64,000 nucleotides of DNA. Source: Fulvia fulva (lineage: Eukaryota; Ascomycota; Dothideomycetes; Mycosphaerellales; Mycosphaerellaceae). The position numbers were made by a program, and so were the translations under genes. Below, one piece after another: positions 1 through 10,346 of the stretch (position 1 is its first letter; every line of letters begins with the position of its first letter). Location of the stretch: contig NC_063012.1 in the NCBI RefSeq assembly GCF_020509005.1, forward strand, positions 5,084,001-5,148,000. The letters run 5' to 3'. The notes beneath the pieces were generated by a model. It was given only the letters and a program-made list of their open reading frames with translations. It was not told where the DNA came from and did not search any database.

Positions 1-1315
1 CATCTATGGTGATGTGCGTCAGCGTCTGTGACAAAGCTGTCATCAAGTGCAGAGCCTGCTGTGCCTCAACATGAGTTTGGACATAGCCATACTTACATAG
101 TTTGTGTATGGCATTGCGTCAATCTTCTTGAATGAAGATGAAAGCATGGAAGTCAGGTAAAAGACTCCCTGGAGAATGCGGCGTTCTGCCAAGGACGGCA
201 TTCGGGTCGCAAGAGGAGGCCCATGAACGGCTTTCACGTACTTGGCCTTGAAGTCAACAGTGGCTGATGGTGATCGATCGATACCAAGATCCGTAATCAT
301 GGCTATAGCTAAGTGTAGCAAATTCGTGACCTGTAAGCTCCAGAAGACGTGGGAGTGATACCAAGCAACGATGACCAGTACACCCTGGAGCAGATCAATA
401 GACTTCTCGCTGTTGATCATGATTCGTTCTGCAATGTCCCGGATCAGATCCTTGACCAAGGCCTGTTGGCGTGGGAGGTCATGGAGGAGAGCGACAGTGC
501 AGATCGACCTCAATAGCACTGGACTTGAGCTCTGCAGAGATGATGCCGTTGCTTCTTCGGGGATGATGACAAACGGCATTCCCGTAGCCATTAGCCTCCG
601 ATACCTGTCAAGCAGTACCTCAGCCTCACTGAGCCTTACTTGCGTATTGGCACGGTCCACTGCGGCAGCTGGTGTAGTCGCTGAGCTGGGATGCACGTCT
701 GTCGATGGCGATGTACATCCTTCTTCACAAAGGCTTCGTAGCACATGGTTACTTCGGGTGAAGCTGCAGCCGCCGTTATCGCCTATCGATGACGCTTGCT
801 GAGATACTGGAGGGGAAGGCCGTCCGATATCTGGTTGGTGATATGTCGATGGTGGCTGTCCGCTCGACAACGTGTTGACCAGGTGCTCAATCTTGCTCTC
901 AAGCTTCTCTAGCTGAGCGGCACGTCTGGCGGCACAATCAGTATCCCAAATACGATTGGCGATTGAAAGCGAATCGTCTTCGCACAAGTCTCGACATGTT
1001 GCAGAGAGTAGCCCATGGCTGCATTGTAGGGGGGGGTGTTCAACAGTAACAGAAGAGACGCCAAGGCTTACGTCGTCTTCGTAGGCTTTCGTCTACGGAT
1101 CACTGGATCCTTCGATAGGCATTCTTTCTTGAGTCGTGCACATCTGATGGAAGGGGCCATTCGTTAGCACAAGTGTTTGCTTGCCCACGCATGAAGCTCA
1201 AAGCTCACCTTTCACAAATGTCTTCTCCCGGCCGACGGACACACTTCGCCTTTGCTTTGGAGCAAGTTGTGCAGGATCGCACGGTGTTTCTGGCATAAGC
1301 ATCGGCACTGTCCAT
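1..1315 (-). CDS. Zn2Cys6 fungal transcription factor (3' part beyond window)
   Basis: A DNA-binding zinc-cluster regulator, expected to be nuclear. The ATG at 1315 (context ACAATGG) opens exon 1 (1315-1209). Introns at 1208-1144 (GTGAGC..CAG, GCTAAC branch) and 1071-1019 keep the frame open. The joined exons give a perfect Zn2Cys6 spacing, C-x2-C-x6-C-x8-C-x2-C-x6-C, starting at about residue 15. It is followed by a basic linker and a short leucine-rich coiled segment (LEKLESKIEHLV), then a fungal-specific middle-homology region with the LDAMPYTxY-like stretch near 100. A GTAAGT donor at 96 follows this motif. Reading straight on meets a stop at 43, so I infer an intron there and that the gene continues past the left edge. 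The target genes are unknown. The family call is firm; the last junction is inferred. Confidence 0.85.
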
Positions 1316-2047
1316 TGTCGCACTGCTCGCATGAGAACGCCAAGGGCACAGGGCACAGTGTTGATGTTGAGGAAGGAGACGTCGCGTCGAAGCGCAGCCG
1401 GCATCCCGATCGAAGGAAGGAAGCGGACTTCAGTGAAACGCCGTGCCCGTGTCACATCTTTAGTCATCTACCACTTGCCCACACATGAGGATGCACTGTT
1501 TGCTGTCGAAGATGGTGTCCAGCTCGGTAGGCTCCCGGATTGTCTCGATGAAGAGCGGTCAGCTCCACCAAGGCTATGTCTCGTGCCAGAGCAGGATCGT
1601 GCTCACGGCCATCAGCTGGACAGCGTTGAAAGGGGAGATAGTCTAGACTACCACCAACAGGGACGAGCGAAATTTGGGACAGCCAGGCAAGCAGACATAT
1701 GGACGCTAGCATATGATACTCCCACGAGGCTTTCCATCTCTCGATATGTATGTGCAGATCCGCTCGGGCATCTCTCACAGAGGCGTGCGATGGCCGTGCT
1801 GCTCAAGCCCCCGTTCCTAGAACTGTTTGCTGGCATACAAGTGATGATGGGTTGCGAGCTTGCACCATGTCATGACAGGTCATGTACTCGTCTGCAGATG
1901 TCGTCTGGTTCGGTGTCGAGTACCCACTCTTTGTTGCAGAGTGTCGGAGCCGTGGGAAAGTGAATGCAGAATAATCAAAGTACTGTGCTGTGAAAGAGTA
2001 GTCCAAGTCGAAGTCGAAGTCGCGGGCAGCGTGAAGAAAGCACCTGG

Positions 2048-2072
2048 CACAAGCACAAGCACAAGCACAAGC
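2048..2072. repeat. CACAAG hexamer repeat
   Basis: Four perfect copies of CACAAG plus one base, in the Rab5 upstream region. It is a microsatellite with no visible coding role. Confidence 0.85.
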
Positions 2073-2288
2073 GTGAAGCGTCACTCTCCCGCGCCTTGCC
2101 GTCAACGCAAGCAACAACGTCCATCATCACACAACTGTCAACACCTCTCACACCAAACGAATTGCATTTGCTGCAGCACCGCCATCTACTTGCGCATTAC
2201 CTCGCGCAACCTCAGCACTCTACGGCAGTCCCATCGCCTCCTACAAGCTGTCAGAGCACCACGTTGGACGAAGCCTCCGGGCCTCTGC

Positions 2289-2333
2289 GACATCGACATC
2301 GACATCGACATCGACATCGACATTGACATCGAC
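2289..2333. repeat. GACATC hexamer repeat in Rab5 5' leader
   Basis: Seven and a half copies of GACATC with one C-to-T variant, ending 22 bp before the Rab5 ATG at 2356, so probably in its 5' untranslated leader. Confidence 0.9.
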
Positions 2334-2355
2334 GCCCTCTCACTCTGCCGACACC

Positions 2356-3140
2356 ATGAGCGACACCACAGGAGCTGCGGCGCCTAAGCCGAGCAGTAGC
2401 GTCAAGCTCGTTCTGCTGGGCGAAGCTGCGGTAGGAAAGGTGAGCATCAGCAGCTGATCCGCCACGCACTCAGAGCCTACGCTGACCACATTCAGTCCTC
2501 ACTAGTGTTGCGATTCGTCAACAACGACTTTCAGCCAAACAAAGAGCCCACCATCGGCGCTGCATTCCTCACACAAAAATGCCAACTTCCAAGCAGGACG
2601 ATCAAGTTCGAGATATGGGACACAGCAGGCCAGGAGCGGTTCGCAAGCCTCGCGCCGATGTACTATCGAAATGCTCAGTCCGCACTCGTTGTGTATGATA
2701 TCACCAAGGCAAGCAGCCTCGTCAAGGCGAAGCACTGGGTCGCTGAGCTGCAACGGCAAGCCTCGCCAGGCATTGTCATCGCTCTCGTGGGCAACAAGCT
2801 TGATCTTTGCGACGACGACAACGCCGATGCCGAGCAGACAGAAGGCGAGAACGAGACGGAAGAAGACACAAGCACTGCGCGTAAAGTCAGCACTAAAGAG
2901 GCCAAGGCATATGCAGATGAGGAGAACCTACTCTTCATCGAGACAAGCGCGAAGACCGGCCATAATGTGAGCGAGGTATTCACAGCAATCGCGAATGCGA
3001 TACCTGAGACGAGCTTGAAGGGACCAAGAGGAGGAGCAGGCGGTGGCACCCAAGCTGCGATCAATGCTGGCCAGAGCAACAGTAACGTGAATCTGAATGC
3101 GAGAAGTGAAGCGGGAGCCAAAGAAGGCTGTGCATGCTGA
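2356..3140 (+). CDS. Rab5-family small GTPase (Ypt5/Vps21 type)
   Basis: An early-endosome Rab GTPase controlling endocytic membrane fusion. Exon 1 is 2356-2439, the intron 2440-2495 (GTGAGC..CAG) and exon 2 2496-3140, giving 242 residues. The intron splits the P-loop GEAAVGKS (residues 22-29). The other G boxes are intact: PTIGAAF with the switch-I Thr, WDTAGQE, GNKLDL and ETSAKTG. The C-terminus ends Cys-Ala-Cys, the CXC signal for double geranylgeranylation. An acidic insertion of about 25 residues lies between the NKxD and SAK boxes, longer than in yeast Vps21. The assignment to the Rab5 group rests on the switch and interswitch sequence. It could be the Ypt52-like rather than Ypt51-like paralogue. 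Confidence 0.93.
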
Positions 3141-3910
3141 GCGCGCACATTGGGTATCGTGGCGCACCCAAACAGTCACCACATTTGAAGTCTTTTGAGC
3201 AAGGCGCAACGGGAGACGGGATCAAGACTACGTCTGTCATAGGTACACTTCAAACACACTCTGAGTCCCGAGAAGAACATTACGCGTCAAGACACTTCTT
3301 GCCGCACCGCTAGCTGCTACGGCTGAAAGCAAATGGCGATCTGATGCGTGAGGACATGCTGCGCAGCCAAAGGCCATCTATTCAACCACAATCAGCCATT
3401 CATTTGAGCTACGTGGTCTTGCGGTGTCAGCCAGGCTCTGCGGTCCACCAATGGCTTAAGGAGGAAGGTGAGGCCGCAACGTGTGTGAACGGCACGAAGT
3501 ACAGTCAGGCTAGGGGTGGTGCTCGATGTTCGAAGACGAACGGGCAGGTACATAGGAGTGTTTTGTGCATAGCATCACGTGTAATCACGGTCACGAGGTG
3601 CAGTAGCTGCGCCCGACTTTTGACAACATACATATAAGCGACGGAGGACGTCCGCCTTCGTCCGCTGCTCAACTTGACTTCAACACACTACTACTACATG
3701 TCACGGGTATCATCGTCATCCTCCCATTCTGACCATCAACACTCAGCGGGAAGCTCAGACATCATCAAGCAGCCGGCAGCTGCCAAAGCACACTAGTTCT
3801 GCCCAGCAGAAGGGACAGCATCGTGATCCCCGACCGACACTCCGCGTCAGCAAACAAGTCGAAGCCGCTGTGCCACAGTGACCAGCTCACTTCAACGTCT
3901 TCACTTCATC
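3141..3910. other. Intergenic, promoter of coiled-coil gene
   Basis: This 770-bp gap has no convincing gene. A TATA-like ATATAAG lies near 3630. The region just before 3911 is probably leader; the next gene's frame is open upstream only to a GTG, not an ATG. Confidence 0.5.
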
Positions 3911-5872
3911 ATGGACGAGACGACGTTCCAGCGCGAGCTCTCATTGCTGAAATACCGTGTAGCGCAGATGACTTCGACATTCCAGACAAGATCGCCATAT
4001 GTTTTCCATGTTCCTGCGGTATGCAATGATGCGTATTTCTCTGATCAGCTGCTCGACGTAAAAGCCCGACTGCAGGCCATGCAGGCGAGCATCGACACTC
4101 TGCACGCTACGACCAGGAACTGCCAAGAGCCACAGGACCGCATGAGCGAGTACGAACCGCCACAGCACAACAGGCTGGCTCTGCCATCAGGCCCGCTCTT
4201 CTGGCAGCTTTTCACGTCTTTGCGAACTGATGTTCACGGGTTGAACGGAAGAGTGGGGGACCTCGAGCACAATGTGTCTGATCTCGAGGACCGCGTTGAC
4301 AAGATCGATCCATCCTTCACGCCTCCTGGCAGTGCAGATACCTTTTCGAGCTTCGGCTGGAGTCAACAGGTTCGAGATCAGCCAAATCCTGCAGGGGAAG
4401 CAAAAGCTTTCGCTGGAGAGGCCTCATTGCCGGCTTTTGTCTACCCATACTCGGACCATGCAAGTCAGGGCCGTTACCACAGCCGGGACTCTCTTTGGGG
4501 AAACATCGAGTTGCCAGCTTCTACGGGCGATCAAGCTGATTTATCAGCTCGCCCGCAGCAGCCGGCGCCGGAAGGGGTGGCATTCAGAGACCGCGAAATT
4601 GCTCAATTGGAAGAGCTTATGCGAGGTGCACATGATAGTCTCAGGGGCAAAGAAGATGTCATCGGCCAAAAAGACGCAGAGATCTCGACGCTGCGGGCCA
4701 GAATCAAGGAGCTCGACAGGGTCGCTTTCGAGCGTACCAACCAAGTCCAATGCTATGGTGGCATCCTAGCAGAGCGGCAGCGTGAAGTCGAGAGGCTGCA
4801 GGAAGACTGTCATGCTAAAGATTGCCATTTGAACACCTGGGAGATGAAGTTCCACGATATGCAGCAGTCTCTCAGTCGCAAGAAGATGCAATTGAGCCAA
4901 GCTCGTCAGGAGCTACAACAAGTTAAGCGTGAGGATGTCGAGCTGAGAGACTTTGAAGCGACACTCGCACAGAAAGACCGTGAGGTCAAGGAGTTGCGCG
5001 ACTTTTGCGAAGCGAAGGAGTCTGTCGCCCAGCAGCAGGAACAGATCATCTCGAGGGGCGCAACGTTGATCGAGGAGAAGGACCGCCAAATCAACATGCT
5101 GGACGACGACTACCGGACTGAGTGCCGGGAGAGAGCACGACTTGGCAGGCTTTTACATGAACGAGACGACGAAATTGAGCAGCTAAAGCAGTCCCTACAT
5201 CACGCACTCATGCCGAATGCGAAGGCGAAGGTCCAGGACGAAAAGCCCGCTCTCCCTGCTCGACCATCCCAGATTCTACCAGAGGCGCACGTGCACAACG
5301 GACTTCTTTCTTATTCCCCTTTCGCGACAGCTGGTACACGCTCGGCCACGAGAGGTGAAGACTGGACCCCGAAAGCGTTCAAAAACTATGCCATGCTTCC
5401 TCATGAAAGTCTTCGAGCATCAGCATGGAACAAGGGCCGTTCATGCTCCGATCACTACAAGTTCGGTGTACCAGGAGTCGCGACGCCACCACCTTCTAAT
5501 ACCCACATCGCAAAGCGGGATGAGCGGCGCGATTTGCGTCGAAGCGATAGCGTCAAACTGCTGAGAAGACTCGCTTTAGCTGAAGAGGGCGGAAGTCGTG
5601 CCACCAGACCTGGAGCTGAATCTGGGAATGTTGCCAACAGAACGAGGCTACCACTGGACGATGCGATTGTCAGTCCACCATTACCAGCGCCGCTGCCACC
5701 ACGCAAGGTGACATCGCTTGAAGATCTGTCGCGCATCTCGCGCCATGAACGTGATGCAGATCCACAGCACATGCCAAAATCCCATTCCCTAGATGAGTTG
5801 AGTGATCGCCCATTGTTGCAGGCTTACGTCGAGGACGGGGAGAACAGTGGCGACAGACATGGTGACGAATAA
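3911..5872 (+). CDS. Coiled-coil protein of unknown function
   Basis: A single-exon protein of 653 residues starting at the first in-frame ATG (MDETTFQREL). I do not recognise a named family. The N-terminal 130 residues contain short heptad runs (VGDLEHNVSDLEDRVDK). Residues of about 225-434 form a long charged coiled coil rich in Glu, Gln, Arg and Lys. The C-terminal third is disordered, Ser/Pro/Arg-rich, with a proline run near PLPAPLPPRK. The architecture resembles fungal cytoskeletal or septal scaffold proteins, but that is only a resemblance. No membrane segment or signal peptide is visible. Confidence 0.8.
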   Translation: MDETTFQRELSLLKYRVAQMTSTFQTRSPYVFHVPAVCNDAYFSDQLLDVKARLQAMQASIDTLHATTRNCQEPQDRMSEYEPPQHNRLALPSGPLFWQLFTSLRTDVHGLNGRVGDLEHNVSDLEDRVDKIDPSFTPPGSADTFSSFGWSQQVRDQPNPAGEAKAFAGEASLPAFVYPYSDHASQGRYHSRDSLWGNIELPASTGDQADLSARPQQPAPEGVAFRDREIAQLEELMRGAHDSLRGKEDVIGQKDAEISTLRARIKELDRVAFERTNQVQCYGGILAERQREVERLQEDCHAKDCHLNTWEMKFHDMQQSLSRKKMQLSQARQELQQVKREDVELRDFEATLAQKDREVKELRDFCEAKESVAQQQEQIISRGATLIEEKDRQINMLDDDYRTECRERARLGRLLHERDDEIEQLKQSLHHALMPNAKAKVQDEKPALPARPSQILPEAHVHNGLLSYSPFATAGTRSATRGEDWTPKAFKNYAMLPHESLRASAWNKGRSCSDHYKFGVPGVATPPPSNTHIAKRDERRDLRRSDSVKLLRRLALAEEGGSRATRPGAESGNVANRTRLPLDDAIVSPPLPAPLPPRKVTSLEDLSRISRHERDADPQHMPKSHSLDELSDRPLLQAYVEDGENSGDRHGDE

Positions 5873-6277
5873 ATCACGTCCTGTACACTGCCACTACGGC
5901 AGTGTTCCCACAGGTTGCTGTAGTTGGGCTCCAGTATCTCTGTATCAGCCTATTAGGATTGCAGCTTCTGAATACATAAGCCAAATGCGCACACCGGGTC
6001 AATCTTGTTTGCCGTGGGGTTGTTTGAGGATCGACAAGTAAGTTTGGGAGCCAGCGCACACCGGGTCCGGTTGGGCCATTCTGTGTCCTGGGGTGTGAGG
6101 TCATGTTGCAGGAGACAGGGAACCCTTCGACTCCTCTTGCGCATGACCGACCCTTTATCATCTTCCGAAACCACTGCTGCCAGCCAGAGCTGTCCCTCGG
6201 AGCTCCCACTTGTATCCACCCGCATACTACAAGGCGTTTTATTATACTTATAGCCACACGACACCACATCTGCACAC
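5873..6277. other. Intergenic between two tandem genes
   Basis: This 405-bp gap should hold the 3' end of the coiled-coil gene and the promoter of the next. An A/T-rich stretch with TATTATACTTATAG near 6239-6253 may be the core promoter. No gene is seen. Confidence 0.5.
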
Positions 6278-7501
6278 ATGCCAGCCGAAGCATACGACTA
6301 TGACGACCCGCCTCCCCGCTCTCACGGGAGACGTCACAGAGACCGTCGACCACCCCCTCCAGACGACTACGATGATGACGAGCCTTACTACAGGCCGTCG
6401 ACCAAGTCTCGTGACCCTCGGTACGACGAACCAAAGCTAAGCGGGACTGGTAGTCGAAGACACTACGATGCGAGTGACGACGAGGATGATCCTCGAAGCA
6501 GGAAGCATGATAAGAAAGGTGCAGCAGAGCCCGATATTCCTCCACCGCCCATTGGAGACGATCGGAAGAGCAGCTCTCGCAAGAAACCTTTAAATGATGA
6601 CGCTCCACCGCCTGGTGCCATTCCTGTCCCGGGCACTGAAGCCGATACGAAACCGTACAGCGACGAAGAGGCTCCTGCTCCCCGTAGATCCCATAAAGAA
6701 TCTCGAAGTCCTCGCACACATCGAGAGCGTGACCGCTCATACGAAGAAGATCCTGCTCCTCGCAGGCCGCATAAGGAATCTCGAAGTCCTCGTGATCATA
6801 GGGAACGTGACCGCTCTTACGGCGCACCAGCCACAATGCCTGAGCCAAAGAAGCCATCCGAAGACGACCGCCGTCGAAGGCCTTCTAAACAGGACGACAG
6901 TCGTCGACGGCGCCCAGCATATCCGGAGGATGACTCTGAACCGGAGTATGAGAAACCCAAACGCAGAGAGAAACCAAGTCGATACCCTGATGAGGAACCG
7001 CCACGCCGGAGTAAACCAGTGAGAGATCCTTACCAAGACGAACGTCGACGAAAGCCCTCCCGACAAGATGATACTCACAGGCGTCGTCCCGCATATCCGG
7101 AAGATGATTCGGAACCCGAGTATGAGAAGCCCAGACGCAGGGAGAAGCCAAGTCTGTATGACGATGGTTACGGAACCGACAGACCACGAAGACAGCCCCG
7201 GGACGACTACGACCGTGGCTATAGAACTGACGGGCGCGATTCAAAGCGTGATCGCTATAGAGACGATGATAGACGTGGACCTCCAAGGCGCGATGACAGG
7301 TACCGGGATGATTATGATGACTATGATCGCGGTCACCGAGGCAATCGCCGAGACCGCAAGTCTAACGGCAACAAGTTGGACATTGATGGTATGATGGCGA
7401 AGGGCCAAGAGAATTGGAAAAAGGTTGCGCCTGTCGCAAAACCTTTACTTTCACAGCTCGCCAAGACGTATCTTCAAAATGGCGCTGGTGGCCGCGCATG
7501 A
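6278..7501 (+). CDS. Disordered Arg/Asp/Pro-rich protein
   Basis: A 407-residue protein, single exon, ATG in a good context (cacacATGCC). It is almost entirely low-complexity, with alternating RRR, DDD and PPP runs and RD/RE dipeptides, predicted to be disordered. Two internal duplications stand out. A unit of about 23 residues (HKESRSPR.HRERDRSY) occurs twice near 6690-6820. A longer one centred on RRRPAYPEDDSEPEYEKP occurs at about 6901-6985 and again at 7078-7160. The last 45 residues differ, being a compact helical segment (WKKVAPVAKPLLSQLAKTYL) that may be the functional anchor. RS/RD-rich composition suggests RNA-binding or splicing-related proteins, but there is no RRM or other fold to prove it. 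Confidence 0.75.
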   Translation: MPAEAYDYDDPPPRSHGRRHRDRRPPPPDDYDDDEPYYRPSTKSRDPRYDEPKLSGTGSRRHYDASDDEDDPRSRKHDKKGAAEPDIPPPPIGDDRKSSSRKKPLNDDAPPPGAIPVPGTEADTKPYSDEEAPAPRRSHKESRSPRTHRERDRSYEEDPAPRRPHKESRSPRDHRERDRSYGAPATMPEPKKPSEDDRRRRPSKQDDSRRRRPAYPEDDSEPEYEKPKRREKPSRYPDEEPPRRSKPVRDPYQDERRRKPSRQDDTHRRRPAYPEDDSEPEYEKPRRREKPSLYDDGYGTDRPRRQPRDDYDRGYRTDGRDSKRDRYRDDDRRGPPRRDDRYRDDYDDYDRGHRGNRRDRKSNGNKLDIDGMMAKGQENWKKVAPVAKPLLSQLAKTYLQNGAGGRA

Positions 7502-8075
7502 CGGCAGACGATGAGCTAAACAGAGCCGAGACACTCCGACGAGAGGCAAAGACGAAATACGGTGAATGACAAGTGAAGCAATGATTATGACGATTGAATG
7601 GTGTTTGCGATGGTGGGCGTACGTATCAAGGATTTAACAAGGCAGCTTCGTTTTTGTATACGATATTCTCCAACGATTCAGCACAAATCTCATCTTCTGA
7701 GCAATGACTTGGCCTTTCATCTTCTTCTGATGGGTGTCTTGCGTCGTTTTAGCACTGTTGTATGCAAGAGAAATATCCGATGCTGGATGGCGGTGTGTGA
7801 TCTGAGGAGACAGCTCAGCTATTGCAGTGGATGCAACCGAGGCTAGGTAGTTCTATGTAGGTCTGTAAGGTAGCGGCCGCTCATGCCCGCTTGCTTTGCT
7901 AACGTTGCAGACTCCGTCCAATAGCAGCAGCTCAGATATATGTTGTGTTGAATTGTGTCTTCGAATTAGTTTGCTGATACCTCCACGGTTGAAGAGCACA
8001 ATCTAAACAAGAGCCACAGCGTAGCCAGCCTCGACGCTTTCGATCCATCAGCCTACGGGTATCGCTCTCATAGCG
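7502..8075. other. Intergenic, 3' region and aldo-keto reductase promoter
   Basis: This 574-bp gap has only short chance frames. It probably holds a 3' untranslated region followed by the promoter of the aldo-keto reductase. Nothing else is recognised. Confidence 0.5.
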
Positions 8076-9026
8076 ATGGTCAAATTAATCGCAGGGCTCA
8101 TGGGCTCCTCAGTTGCAACGGGCTCATCAAAAATGGCCTCGACCGACCAAATCCGTCCCTTCTTGGCCATGCTCCGCAATCACGACATTACAGAACTCGA
8201 CACAGCGCGCGTCTACAACTCGGGCAAGAGCGAAGAAGACCTTGGAGCCATCCCGGAAGCTCAAGCCAATTTCAAGATCGCCACGAAAGCACCCGGCTTC
8301 AGTCCTGGTTCATTGAGTGCTGAGAAAGTGATCGCCAATTGCAAAGCATCACTCGCAGCATTACAACAGGATCAAATCGAGCTGTATTACTTCCACGGCC
8401 CAGACCGACAGACTCCACTGGAGGAATCGTGCAAAGCGATCAACCAGCTATATCAGGAAGGGAAAATTGCCGAGTTCGGGATATCCAACTTCAACAAGGA
8501 CGAGGTCGAGGAGATTCACTCTACATGCAGCATGAACGGCTGGCTGGCCCCCACTGTTCATCAAGGCGGCTTCAATCCCTTGTCACGAGCAGCCGAGGAG
8601 AAACTCTTCCCAACGTTGAGAAAGTTGAACATGGCCTTCTATGCCTTCAGTCCATTGGCCGGTGGTTACTTCTCGCGAAGTACGGACCAGCTTCGTGAGC
8701 CGCCAGCGGGCGGACGGTACGACCAAATGAAGCACTTCAAGAACATGTACGTCAACGATTTGTCGTTGGAGTTGCACGATATGCTGTCAGAGGCTTGTGC
8801 GAGGGAAGATGTTACGGTGAAGGCTGCTGCGCTGCGTTATCTTGCGCATCATTCCGCGTTGCGAGATGAGGATGGAATCATATTGGGAGCCAGTAGCCAA
8901 GAGCAAATGGAGGAGAACTTGGCAGCGTGTGAGGCTGAGAAGTTGCCGGGAAGTATTGTGTCTGCATTTGAGTTGTTGTGGACGCGGTACAAGGGTCATG
9001 GTTACAGTGACATGTATTGTGTATGA
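8076..9026 (+). CDS. Aldo-keto reductase (AKR7 / aflatoxin-aldehyde-reductase type)
   Basis: A cytosolic NADPH-dependent carbonyl reductase of 316 residues, single exon. The catalytic tetrad is visible: Asp42 and Tyr47 in LDTARVYN, Lys71 in KIATKAPG and His107 in YYFHGPD. The barrel is followed by GISNF and PLAGGYFS segments and a C-terminal cofactor region, IILGASSQEQ. Family members reduce dialdehydes and other reactive aldehydes; the physiological substrate cannot be read from sequence. Length and start fit the family. Confidence 0.92.
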   Translation: MVKLIAGLMGSSVATGSSKMASTDQIRPFLAMLRNHDITELDTARVYNSGKSEEDLGAIPEAQANFKIATKAPGFSPGSLSAEKVIANCKASLAALQQDQIELYYFHGPDRQTPLEESCKAINQLYQEGKIAEFGISNFNKDEVEEIHSTCSMNGWLAPTVHQGGFNPLSRAAEEKLFPTLRKLNMAFYAFSPLAGGYFSRSTDQLREPPAGGRYDQMKHFKNMYVNDLSLELHDMLSEACAREDVTVKAAALRYLAHHSALRDEDGIILGASSQEQMEENLAACEAEKLPGSIVSAFELLWTRYKGHGYSDMYCV

Positions 9027-9338
9027 TCTGTTTGCTGATCGACAGTCATGGACTAATTGCACACCATATTTGTCCTATCCAGACAAGCTTGTTGAGAACG
9101 CGGTATGAGTGAAGGTGGTGATGACGAGTAAACGTTCCTGCTTCTTCCAGCTGAATGTGGATCGTCCATGATCACGACGTCGGTGATGCAGAACCCATAG
9201 ACCTGCGACGTAGTGATAGTGACAATGCTGACCATCGCGTTGGTTAATGACCTCCGCCTTCAGTCACCATAGTCCACCAGCATCTAACGATGCCGCGACT
9301 GCACACTCGCATCGCTGGTCCGTTCGTCTTACGGCTCA
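9027..9338. other. Convergent 3' region
   Basis: About 310 bp between the convergent aldo-keto reductase and helix-turn-helix gene. No gene or clear terminator structure is seen. Confidence 0.5.
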
Positions 9339-10346
9339 TCAAGATTCCACCACATTGGGCATGGCCATGTCGTGCATGACAGCCGCACTCTCTCGCACCT
9401 TCCGCTTCGCTGTTGCAATGTCCTCATCCGTTGGCAAACTGCTCATGCCGGGGCCGGGGCGAAGGCCTTGCTGCGCCAGATACAGCTCCTTGACTCTGTG
9501 GGCTGCTGCTAGAGTGCTATTCGCCAGGTCGATAAGAAGTTCGGTGCCCATGAGCTCTGCGGCCACGTTGACGGAAGGAACGTCGCTGGGATTAGATAAC
9601 TGCATCCGGTTGTCTAAAGCCGGGTACGGGCCATGGTTAGAGTCCATGTTGTAGCTCGCGTCCATGTCATCTCCATGTGGCGTCTGACCTGGGCCGCCAC
9701 GCTTCGACGGGCCATTCTGCAGGTTGGTCGGATAATGCAGGATCTCACCCGGATTCGAAGGCGCGAGAATCTCTTTGCGCTTCTTCTGCGCTGGTCCAGC
9801 TCGACCCTCGTTGTTTTGACTGGGAGACTTCTTCTTCTTGTATGGTCCCGTGCCTGCAGAGAAGGTCAAGTGTTAGCCATCATCGCAGAGCAGGTGAAGT
9901 CGATGTGTAGGTGACGTACCGCGCGATCTGTGTTTGTCGGGCTCGATCAAGCCCCAGGAGGTCTGCAGACGCCAGATGGTGCTGACGGCATTCTTGAAGT
10001 GGATGCCTTGGGCTTCGAGGGCCTCGACAATCTCCTCGGGGGTCTTGCCTTGGTGGGTGAGTCGGGTGATTTCTGCTTTGCGCGCCTCTTGGGACTTGGT
10101 CTTGCTAGGCGTGTCCTGCGACGCGACGGTGCGCTTCCTGTTGGGGTACGTCCTGCCCTTGGTGCTCGCCTGGCGTTTGCGGAGACCCCACGCGACGCGG
10201 TACCGACTGATGGTTTTGGCACTGACGGTGAAGCCGGCAGCCCTCAACGTGGCTGCAACCTGCTCGCAACTGGCGCCCTCCTGCGTAAGGCGCTCGATCT
10301 CGGCGCGATGCTGGTCGATGCTGGTTTCTTGTGAGCGTGCCGGCAT
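9339..10346 (-). CDS. Protein with two tandem helix-turn-helix (Clr5-like) repeats
   Basis: Exon 1 is 10346-9920, the intron 9919-9854 (GTACGT..CAG, GCTAAC branch) and exon 2 9853-9339, encoding 313 residues from the ATG at 10346 (MPARSQETS). The N-terminal half has two similar modules, each of the form I..LT..G.....I...L...G.......TI.R....WGL. The first is at about residues 16-56 and the second about 85-125. This pattern resembles Clr5/homeodomain-like helix-turn-helix units. The C-terminal half has a Lys-rich run (KKKKSPSQNN, PAQKKRKE) suited to nuclear import and a helical tail. It is probably a DNA-binding protein. It is divergent from the monooxygenase gene at 10844, so it could be a local regulator, but that is inference. 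Confidence 0.8.

Larger units (their letters stand above)
1316..2355. other. Divergent promoter region, transcription factor / Rab5
   Basis: This 1-kb gap separates two divergently transcribed genes and should hold both promoters. Apart from two simple tandem repeats near the Rab5 side (listed separately) I see no gene. Open frames here overlap the transcription-factor exons antisense or are low-complexity and look like chance frames. Confidence 0.6.

Noticed and set aside
1181..1963. 260-codon plus-strand frame
   Set aside because: It overlaps exons 1 and 2 of the zinc-cluster gene antisense and has no domain.
5874..6857. 327-codon minus-strand frame
   Set aside because: It is antisense to the repetitive disordered-protein gene, whose repeats create open frames on both strands; no domain.
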